This document shows, piece after piece, positions 42,900 through 54,544 of a stretch of DNA of 59,477 nucleotides (position 1 is the stretch's first letter; each line of letters starts with the position of its first letter). The position numbers were made by a program, and so were the translations under genes. The notes beneath the pieces were generated by a model. The model did not search any database and had not been told where the DNA came from. It saw only the letters and a list, made by a program, of their open reading frames with translations. Origin of the DNA: Trueperaceae bacterium (lineage in GTDB: Bacteria; Deinococcota; Deinococci; Deinococcales; Trueperaceae); assembly GCA_019454765.1 (NCBI GenBank), contig JACFNR010000013.1, forward strand, positions 1 to 59,477, in the 5' to 3' direction.

Positions 42900-43510
42900 C
42901 GGACGGGGCGCCGCGCTCGCGGCCGCCGCTCGCGCGGCCGCCGGTCTGGCGGCCGCCGTTCTGGCGGCCGCCGTTATGGCGGCGCCTGCTCAGGGCCGCC
43001 GCAACGCCGCAGGCGCTCGTGGGGGCGCTGCTACTCTTGGCCGCCGTCGCGCAGCTGAGGCCGCCCAGTTGGCGCCCGAGCCCGCCGCCCACCTTCGGCG
43101 GCGAGCCCGCCAAGCCCGACCTGAGCGAGCAGGGCGTGCGCTTGGTGCTGCACGACGAGGCGGGCCTCGAGCGGAACCAACGCGTCGACCTCGCCCTGCC
43201 GCGCGGGGCGTCGCAGCGGCTCGCTGCCGTCTTAGGCGCCCTGCGCGCCGAGCTGGTGCGCGCCGGCGTGTGGCCCGAGGAGCTGCCGACCCCCCGCGTC
43301 TTCGTCGAGACGTTCGAGCGGCGCCAGGTGGCGGTCGTCGACATGCTGGTCCCGGCGCCCGCTCCCGTGAGCGTCGCCCAGGAGCTTGCGATACTGCGGT
43401 CGCTCGTGGCCACGGCGGAGGCCAACGGGGCGGCCGCCGTCAGGTTCCTGCGTGACGGCAGGCCGGCCGCCACGCTGCTGGGCCACGTGGCGGTGCCGAC
43501 CGGGTTGTGA
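42896..43510 (+). CDS. GerMN-like membrane protein with RPPxW repeats
   Basis: The 204-residue protein starts with a cytoplasmic tail holding RPPLA-RPPVW-RPPFW-RPPLW, then one membrane helix (ATPQALVGALLLLAAVAQL) and a ~130-residue extracytoplasmic domain. That domain (VRLVLHDEAGLERNQRVDLA, RVFVETFERRQVAVVDML) resembles GerMN/sporulation-type domains often found beside cell wall amidases. The GTG overlaps the amidase stop (GTGA), so the two are probably co-expressed and act on the wall together. The domain call is tentative. Confidence 0.7.
   Translation: MTDGAPRSRPPLARPPVWRPPFWRPPLWRRLLRAAATPQALVGALLLLAAVAQLRPPSWRPSPPPTFGGEPAKPDLSEQGVRLVLHDEAGLERNQRVDLALPRGASQRLAAVLGALRAELVRAGVWPEELPTPRVFVETFERRQVAVVDMLVPAPAPVSVAQELAILRSLVATAEANGAAAVRFLRDGRPAATLLGHVAVPTGL
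42920..42979 (+). repeat. Four tandem 15-bp coding repeats (RPPxW)
   Basis: Units CGGCCGCCGCTCGCG, CGGCCGCCGGTCTGG, CGGCCGCCGTTCTGG and CGGCCGCCGTTATGG encode RPPLA, RPPVW, RPPFW and RPPLW. The first nine bases are identical in all four, which suggests recent duplication by slippage. Confidence 0.85.
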
Positions 43511-43531
43511 CGAGACGTGGGGGCGCCTGCG

Positions 43532-44830
43532 TCAGGGGTACATGCGGGTGAGCATGCGCGGGAACGGGATCACCTCGCGGAGGTGATGCGCGCCAGTGAG
43601 CCAGGCCAGGAAGCGCTCGAGGCCCATCCCGAAACCGGAGTGCGGCACGCTCCCGAAGCGCCGCAGGTCTAGGTACCAGGCGAACGCCTCGCGGGGCAGA
43701 CCGTGCTCGTCGATGCGCCGCTCGAGCAGCGCCAGGTCGTGGATGCGCTGCGAGCCGCCGATGAGCTCCCCGTAGCCCTCCGGGCCGATGAGGTCGGACG
43801 CCAGCACGCGCGTCGGATCGCCCGGCACCGGCTCCATGTAGAACGCCTTGGCGCTCGTGGGCCACCGGTCGACGAACACGGGGCGGTCGTAGCGCTCGCC
43901 GAGCAGCGTCTCGTGCGGCGCCCCGAAGTCGTCCCCGAACGCGAGCGACTCACCTTGCGAGTTCAGGTAGGCCAGGGCCTCGTCGTAGCTGATGCGCGGG
44001 AAGCCGCCCGCCGCGGCCGGCTCCAGCTTCGCGACGTCGCGACCAAGCACGTCGAGCTCCACGCGGCAGCGGTCGAGGACCCGGCCGACGAGGTAGGCGA
44101 CCATCTCCTCCTGGAGCCGCATGTTGCCATCGTGCTCGAGGAAGGCGACCTCCGGCTCGATCATCCAGAACTCGAGCAGGTGCCGTCGCGTCTTGCTCTT
44201 CTCGGCGCGGAAGGTGGGGCCGAACGTGTAGACCTTGCCGAGCGCCATGGCGCCGGCCTCGGCGTAGAGCTGGCCCGACTGCGACAGGTAGGCGTGACCC
44301 TCGTCGAACAGGTCGATCTCGAAGAGGTTCGTGGTCCCCTCGACGGCCGTCGGCATGAAGAAGGGGGCGTCGAAGCGCGTGAAGCCGCGGTCGCCGAAGA
44401 AGTCGTGCACGCCCCGCTCGACCTCGTTGCGGACGCGCAGGATGGCCCAGGGCGCCTTGTGGCGCAGGTACAGGTGGCGGTGCTCGAACAGGAAGTCGAC
44501 CCCGTGCTCCTTCGGGGTGATGGGGTAGTCTCCGCTCGAGCCGACCAGGCGCACGGCGCTGAGACCCAGCTCGACGCCCTGCTTGGCGCGGGCGTCGGCC
44601 CGCACCTCGCCCTCCACGATCACGGCCGCCTCCTGCGGCAGCGTGCGCGCCAGCTCGAAGGTGGCGTCGTCGACGTCGCCGCGGGCGAGGACGCCCTGCA
44701 CGAAGCCGCTGCCGTCGCGGAGCTGCAGGAAGGCGATCTTCCCGCTCGACCTGATGCCGGTGAGCCAGCCGTTGACCTGCACGTGCTCGCCGACCAGGGC
44801 GGGCAACGCGTCGATGGTGACGATCCTCAT
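43532..44830 (-). CDS. asnS: Asparaginyl-tRNA synthetase
   Basis: The 432-residue class IIb synthetase has the OB-fold anticodon domain ([20 protein letters not shown]), motif 1 near [16 protein letters not shown], motif 2 ([20 protein letters not shown]) and motif 3 ([14 protein letters not shown]), with [20 protein letters not shown] typical of AsnRS. It charges tRNA-Asn directly. ATG 44830 overlaps the HAD stop (ATGA), and a TACACT box (44843-44838) lies 7 nt before it, so both co-transcription and its own start are possible. Confidence 0.95.
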   Translation of the reverse strand: MRIVTIDALPALVGEHVQVNGWLTGIRSSGKIAFLQLRDGSGFVQGVLARGDVDDATFELARTLPQEAAVIVEGEVRADARAKQGVELGLSAVRLVGSSGDYPITPKEHGVDFLFEHRHLYLRHKAPWAILRVRNEVERGVHDFFGDRGFTRFDAPFFMPTAVEGTTNLFEIDLFDEGHAYLSQSGQLYAEAGAMALGKVYTFGPTFRAEKSKTRRHLLEFWMIEPEVAFLEHDGNMRLQEEMVAYLVGRVLDRCRVELDVLGRDVAKLEPAAAGGFPRISYDEALAYLNSQGESLAFGDDFGAPHETLLGERYDRPVFVDRWPTSAKAFYMEPVPGDPTRVLASDLIGPEGYGELIGGSQRIHDLALLERRIDEHGLPREAFAWYLDLRRFGSVPHSGFGMGLERFLAWLTGAHHLREVIPFPRMLTRMYP

Positions 44831-45651
44831 GCGGGTGAGTGTATCCCGCCGCCCTGCGCGCCCATGGCCTCGACGAGCGCCTCCACGGCGCCGCACTCCT
44901 CGACGTCGCCCACCGTCGGGAAGCGTTCGAGGAGTTCCGGCGCGGCGTTGGCGACGACGCGGGGGTGACCGACGACCTCGAGCATCGGCAGGTCACCGTG
45001 GCTGTCGCCCACGGCCATCACCTCCGCCAAGGGGACGCGCATCTGCTCGGCCAGCTGCCTGACGGCGCTCGCTTTCGAGACGCCCGCGCGCGTTATGGAG
45101 ACGAAGGCGATGCCGGGCAGGGCCGGGCTGCCCGCGTTCGAGAGGCTGACGCCGGCGGGGGCCAGCTCGAGGATGGCCTCGGCGCGCCCCGCGGGCAGCA
45201 CCCACTGGGCCCGCACGACCGGCTCGGTGGCGGCCACGTCCTCGAGGTCCCTGACGATGGCCGTGACGCCGATCATGGTGGCGTGCTTCTCGCTCAGGTC
45301 GGTGGTGCGCTCGACGTAGAGGGAGCTGGGGGTGTAGAGCTCGAGCACGGCGCCGCGCTTGCGCGACAGCTCGATGATGGCGTGGACGTCGTCGTCCTTG
45401 AGCGCGACGGCCTTTATCGTGCGGCCGTCGGGGTAGCCGAGGTAGGCGCCGCTCTGGAACACGTGCGGGTTGTCGGGCCCCAGGCGTTTCGCCACGCGCT
45501 GCGCCACCCCGAAGCCGGGGCGACCCGTGCAGACCGCCAGCTTCACGCCCGCCGCCGTGGCGCGCTCCGCCGCCTCCCACACGCACTCCTCGACGCGCCC
45601 GCTCTCGCCGATGATGGTGCCGTCCAGGTCGAGGACGACCAGCGGTATCAC
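44827..45651 (-). CDS. HAD-superfamily phosphatase (Cof type)
   Basis: The 274-residue protein has HAD motif [13 protein letters not shown], motif [16 protein letters not shown], the motif III Lys near [15 protein letters not shown] and motif [20 protein letters not shown], with a C2-type cap in between. This is the Cof/sugar-phosphatase group of cytoplasmic hydrolases. The substrate is not predictable. GTG 45651 overlaps the aspS stop (GTGA) and the stop overlaps asnS (ATGA), so it is embedded in the synthetase operon. Confidence 0.88.
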   Translation of the reverse strand: MIPLVVLDLDGTIIGESGRVEECVWEAAERATAAGVKLAVCTGRPGFGVAQRVAKRLGPDNPHVFQSGAYLGYPDGRTIKAVALKDDDVHAIIELSRKRGAVLELYTPSSLYVERTTDLSEKHATMIGVTAIVRDLEDVAATEPVVRAQWVLPAGRAEAILELAPAGVSLSNAGSPALPGIAFVSITRAGVSKASAVRQLAEQMRVPLAEVMAVGDSHGDLPMLEVVGHPRVVANAAPELLERFPTVGDVEECGAVEALVEAMGAQGGGIHSPA

Positions 45652-47429
45652 GGGTGGTCTCCCTTGGCGACGCTCAGGCCGAGCTCGGCGAGCTGGTCGG
45701 CGGCGAGGGGGCCGGGGGCGCCGGTGAGCGGGTCGGCGCCGCGCTGGTTCTTGGGGAACGCGATCGTGTCGCGGATGCTCTTCGCGCCGGAGAGGAGCAT
45801 GACGAGTCGGTCGAGGCCCCAGGCGACGCCCCCATGCGGCGGCGCGCCGTGCGCGAGGGCGTCGAGGAAGAAGCCGAAGCGCGCCCGCGCCTCGTCGTCC
45901 GTGAAGCCGAGCGCGCGGAACATGCGCTTCTGCACGTCGAGGCGGTGGATGCGGAGGCTGCCGCCGCCGATCTCCGAGCCGTTCAGCACGAGGTCGTAAG
46001 CGTGGGCCCTCACGCTGCCCGGGTCGCTCTCCAGCCGGTCCATGTCGGCCTCCCGGGGGCGGGTGAACGGGTGATGCATGTAGGTCCAGGCGCCGCTGTC
46101 CGCGTCCTGTTCCAGGAGGGGGAAGTCGACCACCCAGAGGAAGGCGAGTTCCCCCTCGTCGATCTCGAACCCCAGGACGGCGGGCAGGCGTAGCCGCACG
46201 GCGCCCAGGGCGGTGCACGCCGCCTTCCAGGCGTCGGCAACGAGCAGGATGACGGCGCCTTCCTCGCCGGCAAGGGCGTGGAGGCTCTCCGCCTCCGTCT
46301 CCGAGAGGAACTTGGCCACGGGGCCGCTCAGTCCGCCCCCTCCTCGCCGCAACCAGGCCAGCCCCTTGGCCCCGAACGCCTTGGCGTGCTCCTCGAGCTC
46401 GGCCAACGCCTTGCGGGTGAGCGGGGCGGCGTAGCGGGCGGGCACGACGAGCGCCTTCACGGCGCCGCCCGGCGCCGCTGCCGCCGCGAAACCGCGGAAC
46501 GTGCTGCCAGACAGCGCCTCGGTCACGTCGGCGAGGGGGAAGGGGAAGCGCACGTCGGGCTTGTCGGAGCCGTAGCGGTCCATGGCCTCCTGGTAGCTGA
46601 GCCGCGGGAACGGCGTGACGATCTCGGCGCCGGTGGCGGCCCGGACCACGTGCGCCATCAGGCGCTCGTTGAGGTCGAGCACGTCGTCCTCGTCAACGAA
46701 CGACATCTCCATGTCCAGCTGCGTGAAGTCCGGCTGCCGGTCGGCCCGCAGGTCCTCGTCGCGGAAGCAGCGCGCCACCTGGAAGTAGCGGTCGACCCCG
46801 CTCATCATGAGGAGCTGCTTGAAGAGCTGCGGCGACTGCGGCAAGGCGTAGAAGGCGCCCGGCCGCTGGCGGGCGGGCACGACGAAGTCGCGCGCGCCCT
46901 CCGGCGTGGAGAGGGTCAGGAGGGGCGTCTCGACCTGAACGAAGCCGTGGGCGTCGAGGAAGTCCCAGATGGCCTTGGTGGCGCGGTGGCGCAGGAGCAG
47001 GGGGGCCAGCGCGTCGGGGCGGCGCAGGTCGAGGTAGCGGTACTTGAGCCTCAGCTCCTCGCCCACCTCCCCCTCGGCGCCGCTACCGTCGATAACGAAC
47101 GGCGGCGTGAGGGCGGGGGAGAGCACCGTGAGCGCAGAAGCGACCAGCTCGACCTCGCCGGTGGCCAGGCGGGGGTTGCGCTGCGCGTCCGGGCGGGCCC
47201 TGACGACGCCCGTGACCTCGACGACGAACTCGTTCCTCATGCCCTCCGCCACTTCGAAGGCGGCGGCGGCGCCCGGCTCGACCACCACCTGGGTCAGGCC
47301 GTAGCGGTCGCGGAGGTCGAGGAACACCAGGCCGCCGAGGTCGCGGCGGCGGTTGACCCAGCCCTGGAGCGTGACGCGCGCGCCGACGTCGGGCGCCCGC
47401 AGCTCGCCGCAGGTGTGCGTCCGCCTCAT
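45648..47429 (-). CDS. aspS: Aspartyl-tRNA synthetase, bacterial type
   Basis: The 593-residue class IIb enzyme has the N-terminal OB domain ([20 protein letters not shown]), [20 protein letters not shown] (motif 1), [20 protein letters not shown] (motif 2), the bacterial GAD insertion (residues ~290-420) and motif 3 ([15 protein letters not shown]). Full-length bacterial AspRS. ATG 47429 is 13 bp after the hisS stop. Order hisS-aspS is widely conserved. Confidence 0.97.
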   Translation of the reverse strand: MRRTHTCGELRAPDVGARVTLQGWVNRRRDLGGLVFLDLRDRYGLTQVVVEPGAAAAFEVAEGMRNEFVVEVTGVVRARPDAQRNPRLATGEVELVASALTVLSPALTPPFVIDGSGAEGEVGEELRLKYRYLDLRRPDALAPLLLRHRATKAIWDFLDAHGFVQVETPLLTLSTPEGARDFVVPARQRPGAFYALPQSPQLFKQLLMMSGVDRYFQVARCFRDEDLRADRQPDFTQLDMEMSFVDEDDVLDLNERLMAHVVRAATGAEIVTPFPRLSYQEAMDRYGSDKPDVRFPFPLADVTEALSGSTFRGFAAAAAPGGAVKALVVPARYAAPLTRKALAELEEHAKAFGAKGLAWLRRGGGGLSGPVAKFLSETEAESLHALAGEEGAVILLVADAWKAACTALGAVRLRLPAVLGFEIDEGELAFLWVVDFPLLEQDADSGAWTYMHHPFTRPREADMDRLESDPGSVRAHAYDLVLNGSEIGGGSLRIHRLDVQKRMFRALGFTDDEARARFGFFLDALAHGAPPHGGVAWGLDRLVMLLSGAKSIRDTIAFPKNQRGADPLTGAPGPLAADQLAELGLSVAKGDHP

Positions 47430-47442
47430 GCGCGGCCGCCCA

Positions 47443-48714
47443 TCATCGGGGCGCCGCCGCGGCGCCGAGGGCGTCTCGCAGCCCTTCCGTCGTGACCTCG
47501 GCCTGCTGACCCGTCGTCAAGTCCTTGAGCTGCCAGGCGCCGCGGCCCCGCTCGTCGGCGCCGCGCAGGGCGGCGTGGCGCGCGCCGCTGCGGTCCGCCT
47601 CCTTGAGGCCCTTGCCAGGGTTGCGGCGTTGGTAGGCGAACTCGACCCTGAGGCCGGCGCGCCTGAGGCGCGTGGCGACGTCGGCCGCCTCCGCCACTGC
47701 CGCGTCGTCCAGCGGCACGACGAACAGGTCCGGGCGCGCGGCGGGCGTCGGGGTGGTCGCCTCCTGCTCGAGGGCGTCGAGCACCCGCTCGATGCCCACG
47801 GCCCACCCCGTCGCGGGGAGGGGCGGTCCGCCGAGCAGCTCGATCAGGCCGTCGTAGCGTCCGCCGCCGCCGAGCGCCGACTGCGCGCCGATGCCGTGGT
47901 AGTGCACCTCGAAGGCGGTACGGCGGTAGTAGTCGAGGCCCCGCACGATGGCCGGGTCGAGATCGAACGGCACCTCCCAGTCGCCCAGGTAGCCGGCCAC
48001 CCGCTCCAGGTGCTCGCGGGCCGGCCCCGCCAGGCGGTCGAGGGGGCGATCGAGGTGAGCGATGACGGCCTGGTCGCGCTCGTCCTTGCTGTCGAGGACC
48101 CGCAGCGGGTTCAGGCGCAGGCGTTCCCGGCTCACGGGGGAGAGCCGATCGGCCACGCCCTCGAGCTCCCGCCTGAGGTAGGCGTTGTAGGCGAGGCGGT
48201 CGGACGGGTCGCCCACGGAGCCGAGTTTCACCCTGTGGCGCGTGAGGCCGCATTCGGCGAGGGTGCGGTAGAGGAGCTCGATGGCCTCGGCGTCGGCCAG
48301 CGGCGAGTCGTTGCCGACCGCCTCGTAGTTGACCTGATGGAACTGGCGGAAGCGACCCCGTTGCGGGTTCTCGGCGCGGAACAGGGGTCCCTCGCTCCAG
48401 AGCTTCACCGGATGCGGCAGGGTGTGCATGCCGTGCTCGATGAACGCGCGCATGACGCCGGCGGTGAACTCGGGCCTGAGCGTCAGGCGGCGGCCGCCGC
48501 GGTCCTCGAAGGTGTACATCTCCTTCTGCACGACGAGGTCGGCGGAGTCGCCGACCGACTTCTCGAACACCTCGCTCGCCTCGAAGACGGGGGTGGATAT
48601 CTTGCCCGCCCCGGCGCCGCCGAGGACGCGCTCTGCGGCGCTCACCACCGCGCGCCACGCTGGCTGCCGCTCGGGGAGGATGTCTTGGGTGCCTTTGACG
48701 GCCTGTAGCTTCAT
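47443..48714 (-). CDS. hisS: Histidyl-tRNA synthetase
   Basis: The 423-residue class IIa enzyme begins [19 protein letters not shown] and shows motif 1 ([16 protein letters not shown]), [15 protein letters not shown], motif 2 ([18 protein letters not shown]), the HisA motif [14 protein letters not shown] and [15 protein letters not shown], then the HGTP anticodon domain at the C-terminus. ATG 48714 lies 8 nt after a TAGACT box (48728-48723), so it is likely the leaderless first gene of hisS-aspS-HAD-asnS. Confidence 0.97.
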   Translation of the reverse strand: MKLQAVKGTQDILPERQPAWRAVVSAAERVLGGAGAGKISTPVFEASEVFEKSVGDSADLVVQKEMYTFEDRGGRRLTLRPEFTAGVMRAFIEHGMHTLPHPVKLWSEGPLFRAENPQRGRFRQFHQVNYEAVGNDSPLADAEAIELLYRTLAECGLTRHRVKLGSVGDPSDRLAYNAYLRRELEGVADRLSPVSRERLRLNPLRVLDSKDERDQAVIAHLDRPLDRLAGPAREHLERVAGYLGDWEVPFDLDPAIVRGLDYYRRTAFEVHYHGIGAQSALGGGGRYDGLIELLGGPPLPATGWAVGIERVLDALEQEATTPTPAARPDLFVVPLDDAAVAEAADVATRLRRAGLRVEFAYQRRNPGKGLKEADRSGARHAALRGADERGRGAWQLKDLTTGQQAEVTTEGLRDALGAAAAPR

Positions 48715-48722
48715 CGTCCCGG

Positions 48723-48728
48723 AGTCTA
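48723..48728 (-). promoter_or_regulatory. Leaderless-type -10 box (TAGACT) for hisS
   Basis: TAGACT on the minus strand, 8 nt before the hisS ATG; no Shine-Dalgarno lies between. Confidence 0.45.
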
Positions 48729-48768
48729 CACCTCGCCGCCGGAGCCCCTCCTGGAGCCGGGACGAAGG

Positions 48769-48800
48769 AGGCGGGCCGCGCCTGTCGGTGCGGCCCGCCT
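48769..48800 (-). terminator. Hairpin after the TIG-domain lipoprotein gene
   Basis: An 11-bp perfect stem (AGGCGGGCCGC 48769-48779 and GCGGCCCGCCT 48790-48800) with a 10-nt loop between the lipoprotein gene and hisS. No T-run follows. Confidence 0.55.
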
Positions 48801-48855
48801 GCGGAGTGGAGCGGCGAGCGGAGGAATCGCCGCGGTCATGGAAGCGAGGATGGGG

Positions 48856-49218
48856 TCAGGGGAGGTTGGTGGGGAGCCCGTTGCTCCTGACGCCGCCGGC
48901 GTAGACGAACACCCAGCCGTTGCCGCCCAGTTCGGGGGCCACGAAGGTGATGCGGGTCGGGGTCCAGTCGACGACGCTGACCTTCTGCCCGCCCTTGCCC
49001 TCGGCGTTGGCGCCGACGAGCACGTAGTTGGCGGCCTCGCCGCCGGTGCGGCCGTCACCGAAGTAGCGGCCCTGGAGGACGACGACGTCGCCCTTGACGG
49101 CGGGGGTCGACACGGAGATGAGGGTCACGGGAACGTTCGTGACGATGGACGGCGCCGGAGCGCACGAGGCCACCAGTATCCCGAAGAGACCGAGCAGGGT
49201 GAGGGCGAGACGCTTCAC
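48856..49218 (-). CDS. Small IPT/TIG-domain lipoprotein
   Basis: The 120-residue protein has a lipoprotein signal MKRLALTLLGLFGILVASC, with the lipobox LVASC giving Cys19 as the anchor. A single Ig-like IPT/TIG-type domain follows (STPAVKGDVVVLQGRYFGDG, KVSVVDWTPTRITFVAPELG, WVFVYAGGVRSN). It probably sits on an outer cell envelope surface; the function is unknown. GTG 49218 has AGGAGG 6 nt upstream, one of the best ribosome binding sites in the window. Confidence 0.8.
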   Translation of the reverse strand: MKRLALTLLGLFGILVASCAPAPSIVTNVPVTLISVSTPAVKGDVVVLQGRYFGDGRTGGEAANYVLVGANAEGKGGQKVSVVDWTPTRITFVAPELGGNGWVFVYAGGVRSNGLPTNLP

Positions 49219-49286
49219 TTATGTCCTCCTACTGGCTGAGCCTAATGACGAGCCGCGGCGTGCGTCAATGGATTGTTTCATACGGA

Positions 49287-49292
49287 TATGGT
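49287..49292 (+). promoter_or_regulatory. Leaderless-type -10 box (TATGGT) for the YfbR-like gene
   Basis: TATGGT ends 7 nt before GTG 49300, which also matches the N-terminus of YfbR. Confidence 0.4.
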
Positions 49293-49299
49293 GGTGGGC

Positions 49300-49881
49300 G
49301 TGACCAGCCATTTCTTCGCTTACCTCGCCCGCCTGAAGTTCATCCAGCGGTGGGGGCTCATGCGGAACACGCGGGCTGAGAACACGCAGGAGCACTCGTT
49401 GCAGGTCGCCATGATCGCGCACGGGCTCGCCGTCATCAACAACCGGCGCTTCGGGGGTGCGTTCGACCCGGCGCGCACGGCCCTACTGGCCGTCTTCCAC
49501 GACGCGGAGGAGGTCATCACCGGCGACGTGCCCACGCCGGTGAAGTACTTCAACCCGAGCATCAAGGGGGCGTTGGCGGGGATCGAGGCGGTGGCGCGGC
49601 GGCGGCTCGTGGGCATGCTCCCGAGCGATCTGGAGCCCGACTACGCCCCGCTCTTCTTCGCCGCGGAGCCTGACGCCGCGAGCTGGCGCCTGGTCAAGCA
49701 GGCCGACAAGCTGTGCGCCTACCTGAAATGCCTCGAGGAGGCCAAGGCGGGCAACCTGGAGTTCGCGCGCGCCGAGCAGGCCATCCGCCACGAGCTGGAG
49801 CAGCTGGGCGACCCGGCCGTGGAGACCTTCCTCGCCACCTTCGTCCCCTCGTTCCGCCTCACGCTGGACGAGCTCAACTGA
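49300..49881 (+). CDS. YfbR-like HD-domain 5'-deoxynucleotidase
   Basis: The 193-residue protein reads SHFFAYLARLKFIQRWGLMR and NTRAENTQEHSLQVAMIAHG, very close to E. coli YfbR, with HD metal ligands in EHS, FHDAEEVITGDVPTPVKYFN and KQADKLCAYLKCLEEAKAGN. YfbR dephosphorylates dNMPs. GTG 49300 (VTSHFF) aligns with the YfbR start (MKQSHFF); a TTG at 49273 would add nine unrelated residues. The length is close to that of YfbR (199). Confidence 0.88.
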   Translation: MTSHFFAYLARLKFIQRWGLMRNTRAENTQEHSLQVAMIAHGLAVINNRRFGGAFDPARTALLAVFHDAEEVITGDVPTPVKYFNPSIKGALAGIEAVARRRLVGMLPSDLEPDYAPLFFAAEPDAASWRLVKQADKLCAYLKCLEEAKAGNLEFARAEQAIRHELEQLGDPAVETFLATFVPSFRLTLDELN

Positions 49882-49914
49882 TGTCAACCCCGGCCCGTCC
49901 GCTCGTGACATCAT

Positions 49915-49935
49915 GCACTAGCTGTGAGCTAGTGC
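49915..49935 (+). terminator. Perfect 9-bp hairpin between yfbR-like gene and mgtE
   Basis: GCACTAGCT (49915-49923), loop GTG, AGCTAGTGC (49927-49935), 33 bp past the nucleotidase stop and 45 bp before mgtE. It is less GC-rich than the other hairpins here. It may be a terminator or part of the mgtE leader. Confidence 0.4.
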
Positions 49936-49980
49936 CAGGCGGCACGAGCGACGGCGGGTCCCGCCCGGAGGTCCCCCACC

Positions 49981-51372
49981 ATGGCCGACACCGCCACCCA
50001 TGACGAGCTCGTAACCGAGCTCGTCGGCTACGTTGCCCAGAGGCGCTTCGACAAGATCCAGGCGCGGCTGAGGGAGTACGGCCCGCCCGACCTGGCGGAC
50101 GTCCTCGAGGCGCTGCCCCGCGAGGTCGAGGCGGTCGTGTTCAGGCTCCTGGGGCGAGAGCGGGCGCTCGACACCTTCGAGTACCTCGGACTCACCTCGC
50201 AGGAGCGCCTGATCCAGGGGCTGGGCGACCGCGAGGTGGCGGGCATCCTGAACGACATGTCGGCCGACGACCGCACCGCCCTCCTAGAGGAGCTCCCCGG
50301 CGAGGTGACGCGCCGCCTGATGAACCTCCTGTCGCCGTCGGAGCGCGACGTCGCCACGCGCCTCCTCAACTACCCCGAGGACTCCATCGGTCGCCTCATG
50401 ACGCCCGACTACGTGGCAGTGAAGCGGCACTGGACCGCGTCGCAGGCGCTCGACCACGTCCGAGTCTACGGGCGCGACTCCGAGACGCTCAACGTCGTCT
50501 ACGTCACGGGTCCGGGCGGGGTGCTCATCGACGACCTCCGCATGCGCGAGCTCCTGCTCGTCGACCCGAGCACCCGCATCGAGAGCATGATCGACGAGAA
50601 GTTCGTCGCCCTGCACGCCACCGACGACCAGGAGACCGCCGTGGCGGTCTTCCGCAAGCACGACCGCTCCGCGTTGCCCGTGGTGGATGCGGGCGGCGTG
50701 ATCGTGGGCATCGTGACGGTCGACGACGTCCTCGACGTGGCGGAGGAGGAGGCGACGGAGGACATCCAGATGCTCGGCGGCGTCGAGGCCCTCGAGGAGC
50801 CGTACCTCAGCATCTCCCTCGGGCGCGTCATCAGGAAGCGCGCCTTCTGGCTGGTCCTGCTCTTCCTCGGCCAGACGCTCACGGCGACCGCCATGGGCTT
50901 CTTCGAGGCCGAGATCGCCAGCGCCGTCGTGCTGGCGCTGTTCCTCCCGCTCATCATCTCGAGCGGCGGCAACTCGGGCTCGCAGGCCGCGGCGCTGGTG
51001 ACGCGCGCCATGGCCCTCGGCGAGGTCGGCGTGAAGGACTGGTGGGCCATCGCGCGCCGCGAGATCCTCGCCGGCATCGCCCTCGGCGCCCTCCTGGGCG
51101 GCCTCGGCTTCGCGCGCGTCGCCATCTGGGGGCTGGCCTTCCGCGCCTACGGTGACGACTGGTTCCTGATAGGCGTCACCATCTTGCTGGCGCTGGTGGG
51201 CGTTGTCCTGTGGGGCTCCCTGACGGGCTCGCTGCTCCCCATCGTCCTCAAGCGCATGGGCGCCGACCCGGCGGCCTCGTCGACGCCCTTCGTGGCCACG
51301 ATCGTCGACGTCGTGGGCATAGTCATCTTCTTCGGCCTGGCCAAGGCGGTCCTCACCGGCACCATCCTGTGA
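49981..51372 (+). CDS. mgtE: Magnesium transporter MgtE
   Basis: The 463-residue protein has the cytosolic N domain (LPREVEAVVFRLLGRERALD, ~25-130), a CBS pair (SIGRLMTPDYVAV to VVDAGGVIVGIVTVDDVLDV, ~135-260), a plug helix and five membrane helices from ~285 (RAFWLVLLFLGQTLTATAMG, PLIISSGGNSGSQAAALVTR, the selectivity region). It is a Mg2+-gated Mg2+ channel. The ATG has AGGTCC-type Shine-Dalgarno sequence upstream. It stands alone between a hairpin and the lysine operon promoter. Confidence 0.95.
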   Translation: MADTATHDELVTELVGYVAQRRFDKIQARLREYGPPDLADVLEALPREVEAVVFRLLGRERALDTFEYLGLTSQERLIQGLGDREVAGILNDMSADDRTALLEELPGEVTRRLMNLLSPSERDVATRLLNYPEDSIGRLMTPDYVAVKRHWTASQALDHVRVYGRDSETLNVVYVTGPGGVLIDDLRMRELLLVDPSTRIESMIDEKFVALHATDDQETAVAVFRKHDRSALPVVDAGGVIVGIVTVDDVLDVAEEEATEDIQMLGGVEALEEPYLSISLGRVIRKRAFWLVLLFLGQTLTATAMGFFEAEIASAVVLALFLPLIISSGGNSGSQAAALVTRAMALGEVGVKDWWAIARREILAGIALGALLGGLGFARVAIWGLAFRAYGDDWFLIGVTILLALVGVVLWGSLTGSLLPIVLKRMGADPAASSTPFVATIVDVVGIVIFFGLAKAVLTGTIL

Positions 51373-51376
51373 GCGG

Positions 51377-51605
51377 CTTTCGAATCGAAGGCGGAAGGCG
51401 GAAGCGCGCCCGGTCTGCCGGCTGGGTGGCCGCCGCCGCCTTGCATCGGAACGGCCGCGGGCCCTACGGCCTTCGAACCGCAATCTAAGCCCGTTGGCAT
51501 CGCGAAACGCGAGGGTTGACACCCCGGCCCGCGGGCACTAAGCTGCCTCATCGGTCGCGAACCGAGCGACCGCCGCGACGAGGCCCCGACTTTCGAAACG
51601 AAGGC
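51377..51605. repeat. Two copies of CTTTCGAAWCGAAGGC flanking the lysine promoter
   Basis: CTTTCGAATCGAAGGC (51377-51392) and CTTTCGAAACGAAGGC (51590-51605) differ at one base and lie on either side of the promoter at 51516-51544. A related TTCGAA core (CCTTCGAACCG) lies at 51470-51480 in the opposite orientation. The remainder of the 322-bp gap from 51373 holds the promoter and leader and no gene. Confidence 0.6.
51516..51544 (+). promoter_or_regulatory. Strong sigma-70-type promoter of the lysine operon
   Basis: TTGACA (51516-51521), 17 nt, TAAGCT (51539-51544). It is the only consensus -35 with ideal spacing that I found in the window. The predicted start near 51551 leaves a leader of about 144 nt. 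Confidence 0.7.
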
Positions 51606-51694
51606 CGCACCCGGCAACCACCGCCGGGCCGGCTCAGGGGCGCCGTTCGCCCCGCCGGGCCCGGCGGCGCGGACCGCGGCACCAGGAGGAGAAC
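51545..51694 (+). promoter_or_regulatory. Structured 5' leader of the lysine operon
   Basis: First hairpin: GCCTC (51545-51549) with GAGGC (51580-51584), enclosing CGGTCGC (51552-51558) with GCGACCG (51566-51572). Second: CCGCCGGGCC (51621-51630) with GGCCCGGCGG (51658-51667), enclosing GGGGCG (51637-51642) with CGCCCC (51648-51653). The second ends about 16 nt before the AGGAGG ribosome binding site. It does not resemble the lysine riboswitch. An attenuator or protein-binding leader is possible. Confidence 0.5.
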
Positions 51695-51855
51695 ATGCAG
51701 CAGATCGACACCCCCCACGGACGACTCGAGATCGACCCGGCCGCGCTCATGCTCGGTGAGCTGCTCGTCACCGACGAGGGCGCGGAGCTCGAGGTGGTCG
51801 GCCTCGACCCACTGAGGTTCGAGCTCGCCCCGGAGGAAGCCGAGGACTGGGGCGA

Positions 51856-51859
<4 letters not shown>
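51695..51859 (+). CDS. lysW: LysW amino-group carrier protein, without cysteines
   Basis: The 54-residue acidic protein reads [20 protein letters not shown], then [20 protein letters not shown], and ends EEAEDWGE. The C-terminal EDWGE, whose final Glu is coupled to alpha-aminoadipate, and the central [13 protein letters not shown] are those of Thermus LysW. The two CxxC zinc pairs of Thermus LysW are absent: the first is DTPH and the second is replaced by TDEG. AGGAGG lies upstream of the ATG, and the stop overlaps lysX (GTGA). It carries pathway intermediates from LysX to LysK. Confidence 0.93.

Positions 51860-54540
<2,681 letters not shown>

Positions 54541-54544
<4 letters not shown>

Noticed and set aside
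51516-51815. A 99-residue open frame starting in the lysine promoter region
   Set aside because: It begins at the -35 box and crosses lysW in another frame; its Arg/Pro-rich sequence is a shadow.
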